DNA from: DASRHT01 sp035293765
GTDB taxonomy: Bacteria > Chloroflexota > Ktedonobacteria > Ktedonobacterales > Ktedonobacteraceae
DNA: 64,000 bases
NCBI GenBank assembly: GCA_035293765.1
Contig: DATGMF010000086.1
Span: 44,699-108,698, forward strand
Direction of reading: 5' to 3'
In this document: in pieces, positions 18,045 through 26,729 of the stretch
Layout: every line of letters begins with the position of its first letter
Numbering within the stretch: the stretch's first letter is position 1
Translations under genes and position numbers: made by a program
Notes under the pieces: model-generated
Database searches by the model: none
What the model was told of the DNA's origin: nothing
Seen by the model: only the letters and a program-made list of their open reading frames with translations

Positions 18045-18926
18045 ATGGCTAATCTTGGCTTTGTGGGACTGGGGGCGATGGGCGGTCGCATAGTCAAGCG
18101 ACTGCTTGATGCCGGCCATACCGTCACCGGCTATAATCGCACAAAAGCGAAGGCTCAGTGGCTGCTCGACCAGGGGATGCGCTGGGGAGAGACCCCGCGT
18201 GCGGTTGCCGAAGCTGCTGACATTATTTTTACGATGGTTAGCAATACCGTCGCGTTATACGAGGTAACCGGCGGGGATAGCGGTATCCTGGCGGGCCTGG
18301 GAAAGGGCAAGATCTACATCGACATGAGCACGATCAGCCCGGCTGCTTCCCAGAAACTCGCCGTTCAGGTTGCTGAAAAGGGGGCACACATGCTCGATTC
18401 CCCTGTATCGGGTAGCGTGATTACCCTCGAACAAGGGAATCTCTCGCTGATGGTCGGAGGCGAAAAAGCCATCTTCGAGCAGGTGAAACCGGTTTTGCTG
18501 GACATCGGCCCGAAAGTGACTTATATGGGTCCCAACGGGTCCGCGGCCCTGATGAAGATCGCTCTTAACCTTAATCTTCAGGTACAGATGATGGCCTTCT
18601 GCGAAGGGCTGCTGCTGGCTGAGAAAGGAGGCATTCCCCGGGAAACCGCGCTTGAAGTCATGCTAAACAGCGTGATCGCGTCTCCCTCGTTGAAGTATCG
18701 CACGCCGTTTATTCTCTCTATGCCAGACGAAGCCTGGTTCAACGTGAATATGATGCAGAAAGATATGCTGCTGGCGCTGGAGATGGGCCGGGAACTGGAC
18801 GTGCCACTCCCCACGACGGCGGTCAGCAACGAATATCTGACGATTGCTCGGGCGATGGGGCTGGCGGAGCAAGATTTCGCCATTACCCATAAAGTGCTGG
18901 CAAGACTATCCGGTTTAGACGAGTAA
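18045..18926 (+). CDS. NAD(P)-dependent beta-hydroxyacid dehydrogenase (3-hydroxyisobutyrate dehydrogenase family)
   Basis: A 293-aa dehydrogenase. The N-terminal Rossmann motif is GFVGLGAMGGRIVKRLLDAGH, with the NADP-type YNRTKAK segment after strand 2. Substrate motif DSPVSGS sits near residue 120, and the catalytic Lys is in GSAALMKIALNLNLQ near 170. Family members oxidise 3-hydroxyisobutyrate, tartronate semialdehyde or succinic-semialdehyde-type substrates. It is the first structural gene after the GntR regulator. The exact substrate is not readable. Confidence 0.92.
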   Translation: MANLGFVGLGAMGGRIVKRLLDAGHTVTGYNRTKAKAQWLLDQGMRWGETPRAVAEAADIIFTMVSNTVALYEVTGGDSGILAGLGKGKIYIDMSTISPAASQKLAVQVAEKGAHMLDSPVSGSVITLEQGNLSLMVGGEKAIFEQVKPVLLDIGPKVTYMGPNGSAALMKIALNLNLQVQMMAFCEGLLLAEKGGIPRETALEVMLNSVIASPSLKYRTPFILSMPDEAWFNVNMMQKDMLLALEMGRELDVPLPTTAVSNEYLTIARAMGLAEQDFAITHKVLARLSGLDE

Positions 18927-18969
18927 TTTAGCAGGGTTACGGCCAGTCATTGCCCTATTATGGACACGC

Positions 18970-19026
18970 TAAAGCGGGGGGAAGGCGATAAATCGCACCT
19001 GGACGCGATAAATCTGGTTCCTACGG
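18970..19026. repeat. Dispersed palindromic repeat (GATAAATCGC / CCTACGG type)
   Basis: Contains GGCGATAAATCGC and GACGCGATAAATCTGG motifs and ends in CCTACGG, an inverted member of the GTAGGG...GATTTATCGC family also seen at 21092, 28697 and 30274. Confidence 0.75.
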
Positions 19027-19066
19027 TAAGATTTATGGCTTGCCCCTCACCCTACGGAGAACAGCA

Positions 19067-20083
19067 ATGTCGCAACCTAAGGCATCCGGTTCGGATGAAA
19101 AGGTCATCACCAGCCCGAATGCTACAGAGCAAGGACGCTGGCTATCGATGTACGAGCAAATGCTCAAAATCCGTATTTTTGAAGAGCATGTGAACCAGTT
19201 GTATCTTAGCGCCAAAATGCCCGGCCTGGCTCATCTCTACATTGGCGAGGAGGCGATAGCTGTGGGGGTATGCGCCGTCCTGCGTCGCGATGACTATATC
19301 ACCAGCACGCATCGCGGGCACGGCCACTGCCTGGCAAAAGGGGCCTCCGTTGACCGTATGTTCGCTGAACTGCTGGGTAAGGAAGCTGGCTATTGTCGTG
19401 GCAAGGGCGGTTCCATGCATATCGCGGACCAGGATACAGGCAATCTAGGCGCGAATGCTATTGTGGGGGGCGGCGCGCCTATGGCTACCGGCGCGGCTCT
19501 CTCCTGCAAAATGCGCGGCAGCGATCAGGTGGCCATCTGCTTCTTCGGCGATGGCGCGCTCGGACAGGGCGTCTTGTACGAAGTGATGAATATGGCCGCG
19601 CTCTGGCAGCTCCCTGTAATTTACGTCTGTGAGAACAACCAGTATAACGAATACACCCACAATGCCGAGACGACCGCCGGCGAGATGAGCACGCGAGCCC
19701 GCACATTCGGCATCCTGACCAGAGAAGTGGATGGTCAGGACATTCGCGCGGTCTACGAGACGGCGCTGGCCCTGGTGACGCGCGCACGGCAAGGCGAAGG
19801 ACCGGCCTTTATGCTCTGCGATACCTACCGCTACATGGGACACCACGTCGGCGATATTCAGCGTTCCTATTATCGTTCCCGCGAAGAAGAAGAACGGTGG
19901 AAAACTGAACGCGATCCGCTGAAACTGCTCGCAGACTGGCTGATTGAGCAGGGAATGGCCGACAGAGGCACATTTGATCAGATCGAACAGCGGGTGCAGG
20001 CTGAGGTCGAGGCAGGGGAACAATTCGCACTCAGCGCACCGTACCCGGACGGAAGCGAGGTAGAGCAAGATGTCTATGCCTAG
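19067..20083 (+). CDS. Thiamine pyrophosphate-dependent 2-oxoacid/acetoin dehydrogenase E1 alpha subunit
   Basis: A 338-aa E1alpha. The ThDP motif GDGALGQG with downstream ENNQYNEY, the phosphorylation-loop-like THRGHGHCLAKG, and GKGGSMHIAD resemble acetoin dehydrogenase or pyruvate dehydrogenase E1alpha. It decarboxylates a 2-oxoacid or acetoin with E1beta and passes the acyl group to lipoyl-E2. ATG 19067 is preferred over the upstream TTG frame start (19040) because ACGGAGAAC precedes it. It overlaps E1beta by 14 bases. The exact substrate is uncertain among pyruvate, branched-chain 2-oxoacids and acetoin. Confidence 0.93.
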   Translation: MSQPKASGSDEKVITSPNATEQGRWLSMYEQMLKIRIFEEHVNQLYLSAKMPGLAHLYIGEEAIAVGVCAVLRRDDYITSTHRGHGHCLAKGASVDRMFAELLGKEAGYCRGKGGSMHIADQDTGNLGANAIVGGGAPMATGAALSCKMRGSDQVAICFFGDGALGQGVLYEVMNMAALWQLPVIYVCENNQYNEYTHNAETTAGEMSTRARTFGILTREVDGQDIRAVYETALALVTRARQGEGPAFMLCDTYRYMGHHVGDIQRSYYRSREEEERWKTERDPLKLLADWLIEQGMADRGTFDQIEQRVQAEVEAGEQFALSAPYPDGSEVEQDVYA

Positions 20084-21095
20084 CACCACCACCAGTCAAA
20101 GCCTCGGCCCGGGTGTGCGCGAGCTTACTTTCGGCCAGGCTATCCGCGAGGCGCTGGCCGAAGAGATGCGGCGCGACCCGCACATCTTTATCATGGGCGA
20201 AGACGTCGCTGAGGCTGGCACGCCATTCAAAGTGCTCTCAGGGCTGGTTGAGGAGTTCGGAACCGCCCGCGTGATCGATTCACCCATCTCGGAAGCGGGC
20301 ATCACCGGATTGGGCGTGGGCGGAGCAATGACCGGCATGCGTCCCATCATCGACATTATGTTTGGCGACTTCATCACCCTCGCTCTGGACCAGATCGTCA
20401 ACCAGGCCGCCAAAGTTCATTACATGTCCGGCGGCAAGCTCAGGGTCCCGCTGGTTGTGCGCACAACGCTGGGGGCCACTCGTCGTTCGGCAGCGCAGCA
20501 TAGCCAGAGCCTCCACGCCTGGGTCAGCCATATTCCCGGCTTAAAAGTTGTTCTCCCTTCAACCCCCTACGATGCCAAAGGGCTGCTGAAAACGGCCATC
20601 CGCGACGATAACCCGGTGATCTTCTTCGAAGACAAGATGATGTACCAGTTAAAGGGGGCCGTGCCAGAGGGCGACTATACCATCCCCTTTGGCGTAGCTG
20701 ATATCAAGCGAGCAGGCACCGACATTACCATCGTAGCCACAAGCAGCATGATACAGGTCGCATTGGAGGCGGCAGAGAAGCTAGCAGAGCTTAATATCAG
20801 CGCAGAAGTCGTTGACCCGCGCACAACGTTCCCGTTGGACAAAAACACCCTGATCGAATCGGCGAAAAAGACCAGTCGCGCCATCGTGGTTGATGAGGGC
20901 TACGAACGCTACGGCGTCACCGCCGAAATCGCAGCAGTGATTGCGGACGGAGCATTTTACTACCTGGACGCTCCGGTCAAACGCCTGGGAGCCATGAACG
21001 TGCCGGTGCCGTTCTCGCCAGCGCTGGAGGACCTGACCGTCCCCACCGCTACGACTGTCATGGAAGTTGCAAAAACATTATGCGGAATCCCGTAG
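20070..21095 (+). CDS. 2-oxoacid/acetoin dehydrogenase E1 beta subunit
   Basis: A 341-aa transketolase-type E1beta: ALAEEMRRDPHIFIMGEDVAE at the N terminus, DSPISEAGITGLGVGGAMTG near 70-90, and a C-terminal transketolase domain with VDPRTTFPLD. It pairs with the upstream alpha subunit, whose gene it overlaps by 14 bases. Its TAG stop codon (21093-21095) is the TAG of a GTAGGG repeat, so the original C terminus could have been altered, though it ends at a normal length. Confidence 0.93.
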   Translation: MSMPSTTTSQSLGPGVRELTFGQAIREALAEEMRRDPHIFIMGEDVAEAGTPFKVLSGLVEEFGTARVIDSPISEAGITGLGVGGAMTGMRPIIDIMFGDFITLALDQIVNQAAKVHYMSGGKLRVPLVVRTTLGATRRSAAQHSQSLHAWVSHIPGLKVVLPSTPYDAKGLLKTAIRDDNPVIFFEDKMMYQLKGAVPEGDYTIPFGVADIKRAGTDITIVATSSMIQVALEAAEKLAELNISAEVVDPRTTFPLDKNTLIESAKKTSRAIVVDEGYERYGVTAEIAAVIADGAFYYLDAPVKRLGAMNVPVPFSPALEDLTVPTATTVMEVAKTLCGIP

Positions 21096-21140
21096 GGTCC
21101 CGATTTATCGCGACCGGCGATTTATCGCCTTCCCGCCCAT
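21092..21140. repeat. Dispersed palindromic repeat at E1beta stop codon
   Basis: Starts GTAGGGTCCCGATTTATCGC and continues with GGCGATTTATCGCC. The TAG of the first six bases is the E1beta stop codon. Confidence 0.8.
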
Positions 21141-21184
21141 ATCGGCTGCCCGACGCATTGGCGGGAGACATCTAAAGGAGCAAC

Positions 21185-22486
21185 ATGATGGCAATCAGAA
21201 CCTATGGTCTGATGGGAGTAGATTGGGAAGAGCGCGTAAATTTTGAACGCTTGCGCACCGAACGCCTTGCACGCATCAAACAATTGCTCAAAGAGTCAGA
21301 GATGGGGGCGTTACTCTGCTTTGATATGAACAATATCCGCTACATTACCGCGACCCATATAGGAACGTGGGCAATGGACAAGCTGGCTCGTTTCTCCCTT
21401 CTCCCACAGGATGAAGACCCGATTATGTGGGATTTTGGCTCAGCCGCCCGCCACCACCAGCTTTACTGTCCCTGGCTCGGGGAGCGTTCGCGCGCCGGTA
21501 TTTCCACACAACGAGGCGCGATGTTGCCCGAATCTGGCAGGGCTGAGGATGTGGCGAAAAAGATCCGCATCGAGTTGGAAGAACGCGGACTGCTTCACGA
21601 ACCGCTCGGCGTGGATGTGATTGAATTGCCGGTCCTCTTTGCGTTGCAAGCCGAAGGCATTAAAGTGGTGGATGGGCAGCAACTGATGCAACAGGCGCGT
21701 CTGATCAAAACGCGCGATGAGATCACCTTGCTTGCCACCGCCTGTATGATGGTCGATGCTGCTTACGATGAACTCTATCGTGCTCTGCGTCCCGGTATAC
21801 GCGAAAACGAGTGCGTGGCCCTGGTCAACAAGGTGCTATATGAGCTGGGTTCCGAACACGTTGAAGGCGTCAATGCGATCTCGGGCGAACGTTGTAGTCC
21901 ACATCCGCATGTCTATACCGACCGCGCCCTGCGCCCAGGCGACCCGGCCTATTTCGATATTCTACACAGCTATAACGGCTATCGCACCTGCTATTACCGC
22001 ACCTTTGCGGTCGGCAGCGCATCGCAGGCCCAGGTCGATGCCTATAAGTATTGCCGCGATATCCTGGATCGGGCCATCAGCGCCATTAAGCCTGGCGTCA
22101 CCACTGCCGATGTGGTCAGGCTCTGGCCCAGAGCGCAAGAGTTTGGCTTCCCCAACGAAGAGGCCGCTTTCGCCTTGCAGTATGGTCATGGCGTGGGGCT
22201 TTCGATCTGGGAAAAACCTATTTTCAGCCGCCTGGTTTCGCTCGATCATCCAGAGGTGATTGAAGAGGGGATGGTGTTCGCGCTTGAGACGTTCTGGCCC
22301 GCCTCCGATGGCTGGTCGGCGGCACGTATCGAGGAACAGTTGATTGTGACCAAAGATGGCTGCGAGGTAATCACCCGTTTTCCGGCGGAGGAGCTACTTG
22401 TAGCGGGCGTGCGGTATTATACAGTAAACGGACCGCTACCCACAACGCGCGAAACCCAGTCCAACCTCAACGCGCAAACGTCGTAG
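21185..22486 (+). CDS. M24-family (Xaa-Pro peptidase/creatinase-fold) hydrolase with an altered metal site
   Basis: A 433-aa protein with a creatinase N-terminal domain (about 20-170) and a pita-bread M24 domain (about 180-410). Of the five usual metal ligands, Asp258, His335 (GHGVGL), Glu368 and Glu383 are in place. The second Asp of DxGxxxxGYxxD is replaced by Cys269 (NGYRTCYYRTF). It may be a non-peptidase relative, as creatinase and DMSP lyase DddP are within this fold. It sits between E1beta and E2, so it probably releases a substrate feeding the 2-oxoacid complex; that is inference. The TAG stop comes from a GTAGGG repeat. Confidence 0.85.
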   Translation: MMAIRTYGLMGVDWEERVNFERLRTERLARIKQLLKESEMGALLCFDMNNIRYITATHIGTWAMDKLARFSLLPQDEDPIMWDFGSAARHHQLYCPWLGERSRAGISTQRGAMLPESGRAEDVAKKIRIELEERGLLHEPLGVDVIELPVLFALQAEGIKVVDGQQLMQQARLIKTRDEITLLATACMMVDAAYDELYRALRPGIRENECVALVNKVLYELGSEHVEGVNAISGERCSPHPHVYTDRALRPGDPAYFDILHSYNGYRTCYYRTFAVGSASQAQVDAYKYCRDILDRAISAIKPGVTTADVVRLWPRAQEFGFPNEEAAFALQYGHGVGLSIWEKPIFSRLVSLDHPEVIEEGMVFALETFWPASDGWSAARIEEQLIVTKDGCEVITRFPAEELLVAGVRYYTVNGPLPTTRETQSNLNAQTS

Positions 22487-22533
22487 GGATGCAATTGATC
22501 GCGTCCGTCGGGGGCAGGCTGTAGCCCCTACAG
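22483..22533. repeat. Dispersed repeat at M24 stop codon
   Basis: Begins GTAGGGATGCAATTGATCGC and ends with GTAGCCCCTACAG, giving inverted GTAGGG/CCCTAC-like ends. Its TAG is the stop codon of the M24-family gene. Confidence 0.8.
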
Positions 22534-22546
22534 CAGGAGGCAAACG

Positions 22547-23893
22547 ATGGCGACCAATGTAATCTTGCCTGCGCTGGGCATGGCGCAAGACACTGGCAAG
22601 ATTGTGCAGTGGCTGAAAACCGAAGGTGAGCAGGTTGCAAAAGGCGAACCACTGCTGGAAATCGAAACCGATAAGGCTACCGTCGAGGTGGAGGCACCGG
22701 CAGATGGCGTGCTTGCTCACATAACGGCTGCCGCAGGCGAGGATATCCCGGTGGGACAGGTCATTGCCACGATTCTTGCTCCTGGCGAGGTCGCTCTGCA
22801 AGCCAATGCCGCGCCAGATCAACCATCAGCTTCTGATCAACGCGTGGGAAGAACCGCGACTCCGCTCGCCTTGCGTATCGCTGCCGAGCATAATCTCAAT
22901 TTGCATGAGGTCCAATCGGCGGGCAAGCGCATTCAAAAAGCTGATGTGCTCGTCCATCTTCAGAAGCAGGACAATGCCACATCAACGCGCCTGGTACCCG
23001 CATCCCCCAAAGCGCGCAGGCTGGCCGCCGAGCAGGGGAAACAGCTAAGCGCGATCAACGGTTCGGGACCAGGGGGAGCCGTATTGGCAGCAGATGTTCT
23101 CGCCACAACAGTCGGGGTTGTAGGGGCCGGGCTTGCCCTTGCTCCCGCAACCGATGGATTGTCTGCCCTCCCTACGGCTGATGCGCAGCCGTTGAGCAAT
23201 ATCTGGCGTATTATGGCGCAGCGCACAACGCAGAGCTGGACAACCATCCCACATTTTTCCCTGGTACGAGAGGTCAATGCCAGCCGCCTGATCAGTTGGC
23301 GCAAAAGCTGGGAGCGCCTCCACGCGGGCAACAATGGCGTTGCCATGCAGGCTGCCAGAGTGACCTATACCGACTTGCTGGTGAAAATAGTGGCGGCGGC
23401 ATTACGGCTCCATCCTCGTCTCAATGCACTCTGGAACGAGCAAGGCATCGCGCTCCAGCGAGAGATCCATGTCGGGCTAGCCGTTGCCGTTGAAGCGGGA
23501 CTGGTCGTTCCGGTGATTCACCAGGCCGATAAGCTCACGCTGGACGGGATCGCGCAGCAACGCACAGCGCTGGTGGAAAAAGCGCTGGCGGGAAAGCTCC
23601 GGCCTCAAGACATTAGTAATGGCACCTTCACTATCAGCAACCTCGGTATGTATCATGTGGATGCGTTCAATGCTATTATCAATCAACCGCAAGTTGCCAT
23701 CCTGGCGATAGGTCGAATAGCTGAACGAGTGGTACCGCTGAATGGGCAACCAGCCGTTCAACCCATGATGGTGTTGACGCTCTCTTGCGACCACCGGGCC
23801 GTCGATGGCGCGCGGGGAGCTCAGTTCCTGGATACTGTTGCAGCCTTTATAGAGGAGCCAGCGGGACTTGTAGGGTCAATGACCCCCGGCTAA
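22547..23893 (+). CDS. Dihydrolipoyl acyltransferase E2 with two peripheral-subunit-binding domains
   Basis: A 448-aa E2. The lipoyl domain (1-80) has lipoyl-Lys43 in IETDKATVEVEAP. Two successive E3/E1-binding-type domains follow: residues 103-138 (ATPLALRIAAEHNLNLHE) and 151-185 (ASPKARRLAAEQGKQLSA), where one is usual in bacteria. The catalytic domain ends with CDHRAVDG (His416, Asp420). The linker 192-210 is encoded by a dispersed repeat (23120-23175). The last residues (VGSMTPG) and the TAA stop are read from the left end of the IscB element. No E3 gene is in the window. Confidence 0.93.
   Translation: MATNVILPALGMAQDTGKIVQWLKTEGEQVAKGEPLLEIETDKATVEVEAPADGVLAHITAAAGEDIPVGQVIATILAPGEVALQANAAPDQPSASDQRVGRTATPLALRIAAEHNLNLHEVQSAGKRIQKADVLVHLQKQDNATSTRLVPASPKARRLAAEQGKQLSAINGSGPGGAVLAADVLATTVGVVGAGLALAPATDGLSALPTADAQPLSNIWRIMAQRTTQSWTTIPHFSLVREVNASRLISWRKSWERLHAGNNGVAMQAARVTYTDLLVKIVAAALRLHPRLNALWNEQGIALQREIHVGLAVAVEAGLVVPVIHQADKLTLDGIAQQRTALVEKALAGKLRPQDISNGTFTISNLGMYHVDAFNAIINQPQVAILAIGRIAERVVPLNGQPAVQPMMVLTLSCDHRAVDGARGAQFLDTVAAFIEEPAGLVGSMTPG
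23120..23175. repeat. Dispersed repeat inside the E2 linker coding sequence
   Basis: Has inverted ends GTAGGGGC and CCCTAC and is translated in frame as an Ala/Leu/Pro-rich linker between the second binding domain and the catalytic domain of E2. Confidence 0.75.
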
Positions 23894-24072
23894 AGCCGGA
23901 GGCTTGTAAAAGCCTTCATTGACTAGTCTTCGTCTGAAAGGACTCCGTTCAACGGGTCAGGACACCCTCTGGTGCCTGCTCTAGCCAGTCGCTCTGTCGT
24001 TGGTGATTAAAAGACCTGATGGGAAGGGTCGGTGTTGCCAACACGACAAGCCTGTTGAACTTTGACGAAGAG
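23875..24072 (+). ncRNA. Omega RNA (IscB guide RNA scaffold)
   Basis: The region upstream of iscB folds into an ordered set of stems visible by eye: GTCAATGA (23875-23882) with TCATTGAC (23916-23923) enclosing hairpins CCGGC/GCCGG and AGGCTT/AAGCCT; TCTTCGTC (23927-23934) with GACGAAGA (24064-24071); GTTCAAC (23947-23953) with GTTGAAC (24054-24060); and internal hairpins CACC/GGTG and GTGTT/AACAC. IscB omega RNAs lie here, with the guide at their 5' end. The guide would therefore be the roughly 16 bases before 23875, inside the E2 3' coding end. The 3' end is set by the last stem and may extend toward the iscB start. Confidence 0.78.
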
Positions 24073-24100
24073 CATCATACTCCGAAAGGAGATACACGTT

Positions 24101-25378
24101 ATGTTCGTGTATATTTTAAATACACATGGTCAACCCTTAATGCCCTGTCATCAGAGAAAGGCACGTCTCCTCTTGCAGGCGGGCAAGGCGAAAGTGGTGC
24201 AAATGGTTCCTTTCACCCTCCAACTTCTCTATGGGAGTAGTGGGTATAAGCAGGAGGTTTCATTAGGTGTCGATGCTGGTACTCGTCATCTCGGGGTGTC
24301 TGCAACGACAGAAAAGACGGTCCTCTTTGAGGCAGAAGTGAAACTGCGCACTGATATTCAGGAGCTTCTGGCAACTCGTCAGCAGTTTCGTCGGGCAAGA
24401 AGGAGTCGCAAAATGCGCTATCGAAAGGCCAGATTTCTCAATCGCAAAAAACGACCAGGCTGGCTTGCCCCTTCGGTCAAACACAAGGTAGAGAGCCATT
24501 TGAAGGTGATGGGGGTCGTTCAGAAGATCCTGCCCATCAGAAAGATCACTATTGAAGTCGCACAATTTGACATTCAGAAGATCCGCAATCCTGAGATTGA
24601 AGGAGAGCAGTACCAGCAAGGGCCGCAATTGGGCTTCTGGAATACGCGTGAGTACGTGCTCTGGCGTGATGCCCACCAATGCCAATGGTGCTTTGGCACG
24701 TCGAAAGACGCCGTCCTCAACGTGCATCACATCGAGAGTCGAAAGACGGGTGGGGATCGCCCAGAGAACCTGATAACCCTGTGCGAGACCTGCCACGATC
24801 TCCTTCACCGAACCCACCAGGAGCACAAGATCACAAGGTCGAGCAGCGGGTTTCGGGATGCGACGCAGATGGGCGTCATGCGGTGGAAGATCTATGAGCA
24901 GGCCCAGGCGCAGTTTCCGAACGTCCATCTGACCTATGGGTACCTCACCAAGCAGACCCGCATTGCACACGCTTTGGAGAAATCTCATCTGGTAGATGCA
25001 CGCTGCATCAGTGGAAATCCCCTGGCGTGCTCCGATGGCACCTGGTACCTGATGAAGTTCGTCCGGCGCAATAACCGCCAACTGCACAAAGCGACGATCA
25101 GGAAGGGCGGTCAGCGACAGCGCAACACCGCTCCCAAGTGGGTCCACGGTTTTCGACTGTTTGACGGCGTGCGCTATCAGGGGACGGTCTGCTTTGTGTT
25201 TGGGCGCAGAAGTTCGGGGTACTTTGATCTGCGCACCCTGGATGGCACGAAGATCCATGCCAGCGCCAGTGCCACCAGGTTGAAACTCGTCCAGAGGGCG
25301 AAAGCCTGCTTAATCGAAAGGAGGAGCGGCAGGATACCCACGGGTTCAGCCGTGGGTATCCTGCCGCCAAAGCCATGA
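24101..25378 (+). CDS. iscB: RNA-guided endonuclease IscB
   Basis: A 425-aa protein with the complete IscB domain order: PLMP domain (1-40, containing QPLMPC), RuvC-I LGVDAGTRHLGVS with Asp58, Arg-rich bridge helix (96-118), RuvC-II ITIEVAQFD with Glu152, HNH with zinc pairs Cys194/Cys197 and Cys228/Cys231 and catalytic His209-His210, RuvC-III with His296/Asp299, and a C-terminal target-interaction region. All catalytic residues are intact, so it is probably an active nickase pair. ATG 24101 is chosen because GAAAGGAGA precedes it; the frame opens upstream at TTG 24062 inside the omega RNA. The last 18 codons overlap the right-end hairpin. Confidence 0.95.
   Translation: MFVYILNTHGQPLMPCHQRKARLLLQAGKAKVVQMVPFTLQLLYGSSGYKQEVSLGVDAGTRHLGVSATTEKTVLFEAEVKLRTDIQELLATRQQFRRARRSRKMRYRKARFLNRKKRPGWLAPSVKHKVESHLKVMGVVQKILPIRKITIEVAQFDIQKIRNPEIEGEQYQQGPQLGFWNTREYVLWRDAHQCQWCFGTSKDAVLNVHHIESRKTGGDRPENLITLCETCHDLLHRTHQEHKITRSSSGFRDATQMGVMRWKIYEQAQAQFPNVHLTYGYLTKQTRIAHALEKSHLVDARCISGNPLACSDGTWYLMKFVRRNNRQLHKATIRKGGQRQRNTAPKWVHGFRLFDGVRYQGTVCFVFGRRSSGYFDLRTLDGTKIHASASATRLKLVQRAKACLIERRSGRIPTGSAVGILPPKP
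25326..25367 (+). repeat. Right-end hairpin of the IscB element
   Basis: A perfect 18-bp stem, GCGGCAGGATACCCACGG with its complement, and the loop GTTCAG. The CCCACGG-loop-CCGTGGG core is typical of the right subterminal hairpin of IS200/IS605-family elements. It may also terminate transcription. Confidence 0.85.
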
Positions 25379-25463
25379 AAGGAGTCGAACGATCACTAAA
25401 AAGCGAGAGTACCCATTGCGATCACCCACTAGTAACAAGACGTCTCTTTGAAGGAGAATAATT

Positions 25464-26729
25464 ATGGATGGACGACACCCTTTACCCACTGTAGCTCCCC
25501 GATTCATCGTGGGAGTGCTGAAGAGCGTTGGTGTGTTGATGGTGACAGTGCTCCTACTCGCAGCCTGTGGCGGCACTCCCAACACCCCTCAACCTCAAAC
25601 CCCCATCAACATCGGCGTTTCTCTCTCTCTCTCAGGCGATTTCTCCGCCGATGGCAAAGCTTTTCAGCAGGGATATCAACTCTGGGCCGACACCATCAAC
25701 AAGAATGGCGGTCTGCTCGGTCGTCAGGTCAAACTGGACATCGTATCTGATGCCAGCAGCACGACCCAGGTCGTGACCAACTACCAGAAGCTCATCACGG
25801 TTGACCATGATCAGTTGGTGCTCGGGCCTTTCTCCTCCCTGCTGACAAAACCGGCTTCGGTCCTTGCCCATCGCTATAATTATGTCATGCTCGAAGGCGC
25901 GGGCGGCGGCCCCTCCGTTTTTACGCAGGGATTGGACAACCTCTTCGATGTTTCGCCGCCGGTGGCTAACCTGCTGATCAGCTTCGCCAAATATATCCTG
26001 TCCTTACCGCCATCGCAGCGGCCCACAACCGCCGCCTATGCTACCGAGGATGATCCCTTTACTCAGCCGCAGGTCGATACCGTGCGGCAGCTCCTTGAGC
26101 AGGGGGGCATCAAAACTGTGTCCAATCAGGTCTATCCTGCGGAAACCACCGACTTTACGCCCATCGCACAACGCATGATTGCGTCGAACGCTCAGTTGAT
26201 TGTTACCGGTACGCTGCTGCCCGATATTACCGCTTTCATCCAGGCATTCAAGCAGCAACACTATAATCCTCAGGCGCTCATAGCCACAGCCGGACCGGAC
26301 CAGGGCTCGCAATTTACGAATGCCATCGGCGGAGCAACAGCAGCGGAGGGGATCTTTGTGCCCAATGGCGGCTGGTATCCACAGATCAAGACATTCCAGA
26401 ACGCGCAAATGGTGCATGATTATCTGGCGAAATATGGGGGCACCGCCGATGATATCAGTTCCGATGTGGCGGAAGCCTTTTCGGTGGGACAGGTGCTGAC
26501 TCAGGCCGCGACCAAAATTCACAGCATCGATAATGCCGCGCTTATCAAGGAACTGCACTCGGGCGATACCTTTCAAACAGTCCAGGGGCCGGTGAAGTTC
26601 AACGAGCAGGGTGAAAATATTCTGGCAACAGGATATCTTTTCCAGTGGCAAAAAGGCTCTTTGGTATCCGTGTATCCTGCTGACCAGGCAACAAATACAC
26701 CTGAGTTCCCCAAGCCGAACTGGCCGTAG
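25464..26729 (+). CDS. livJ: Liv-type ABC transporter substrate-binding lipoprotein
   Basis: A 421-aa type I periplasmic-binding fold protein (Peripla_BP_6). The signal peptide ends in the lipobox LAAC with Cys35 as lipidation site. INIGVSLSLSGDFSADGKAFQQGYQLWAD is the family's first-strand signature. Ligand classes include branched-chain amino acids, amides and aromatic acids. The following permease and ATPase genes complete the importer. ATG 25464 follows GAAGGAG. Residues 10-17 are encoded by a 25-base dispersed repeat (25491-25515), and the TAG stop belongs to another repeat. Confidence 0.93.
   Translation: MDGRHPLPTVAPRFIVGVLKSVGVLMVTVLLLAACGGTPNTPQPQTPINIGVSLSLSGDFSADGKAFQQGYQLWADTINKNGGLLGRQVKLDIVSDASSTTQVVTNYQKLITVDHDQLVLGPFSSLLTKPASVLAHRYNYVMLEGAGGGPSVFTQGLDNLFDVSPPVANLLISFAKYILSLPPSQRPTTAAYATEDDPFTQPQVDTVRQLLEQGGIKTVSNQVYPAETTDFTPIAQRMIASNAQLIVTGTLLPDITAFIQAFKQQHYNPQALIATAGPDQGSQFTNAIGGATAAEGIFVPNGGWYPQIKTFQNAQMVHDYLAKYGGTADDISSDVAEAFSVGQVLTQAATKIHSIDNAALIKELHSGDTFQTVQGPVKFNEQGENILATGYLFQWQKGSLVSVYPADQATNTPEFPKPNWP
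25491..25515. repeat. 25-base dispersed repeat within the livJ signal-peptide region
   Basis: An exact inverse of 52736-52760 and a near match to 14675-14701. Starts GTAGCTCCCCGATTCATCG. Confidence 0.85.

Larger units (their letters stand above)
23875..25378 (+). mobile_element. IS200/IS605-like (ISC-type) element carrying IscB, no transposase gene
   Basis: The left end starts with the structured omega-RNA region (first stem base 23875) and the right end is a perfect 18-bp hairpin overlapping the iscB stop region. No tnpA is present, so it would be mobilised in trans. It lies in the same orientation as its neighbours, between E2 and the importer operon. Exact termini are approximate. Confidence 0.72.

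Noticed and set aside
24263..25258. A 331-codon minus-strand frame opposite iscB
   Set aside because: A shadow of iscB, whose domains are all intact on the plus strand.
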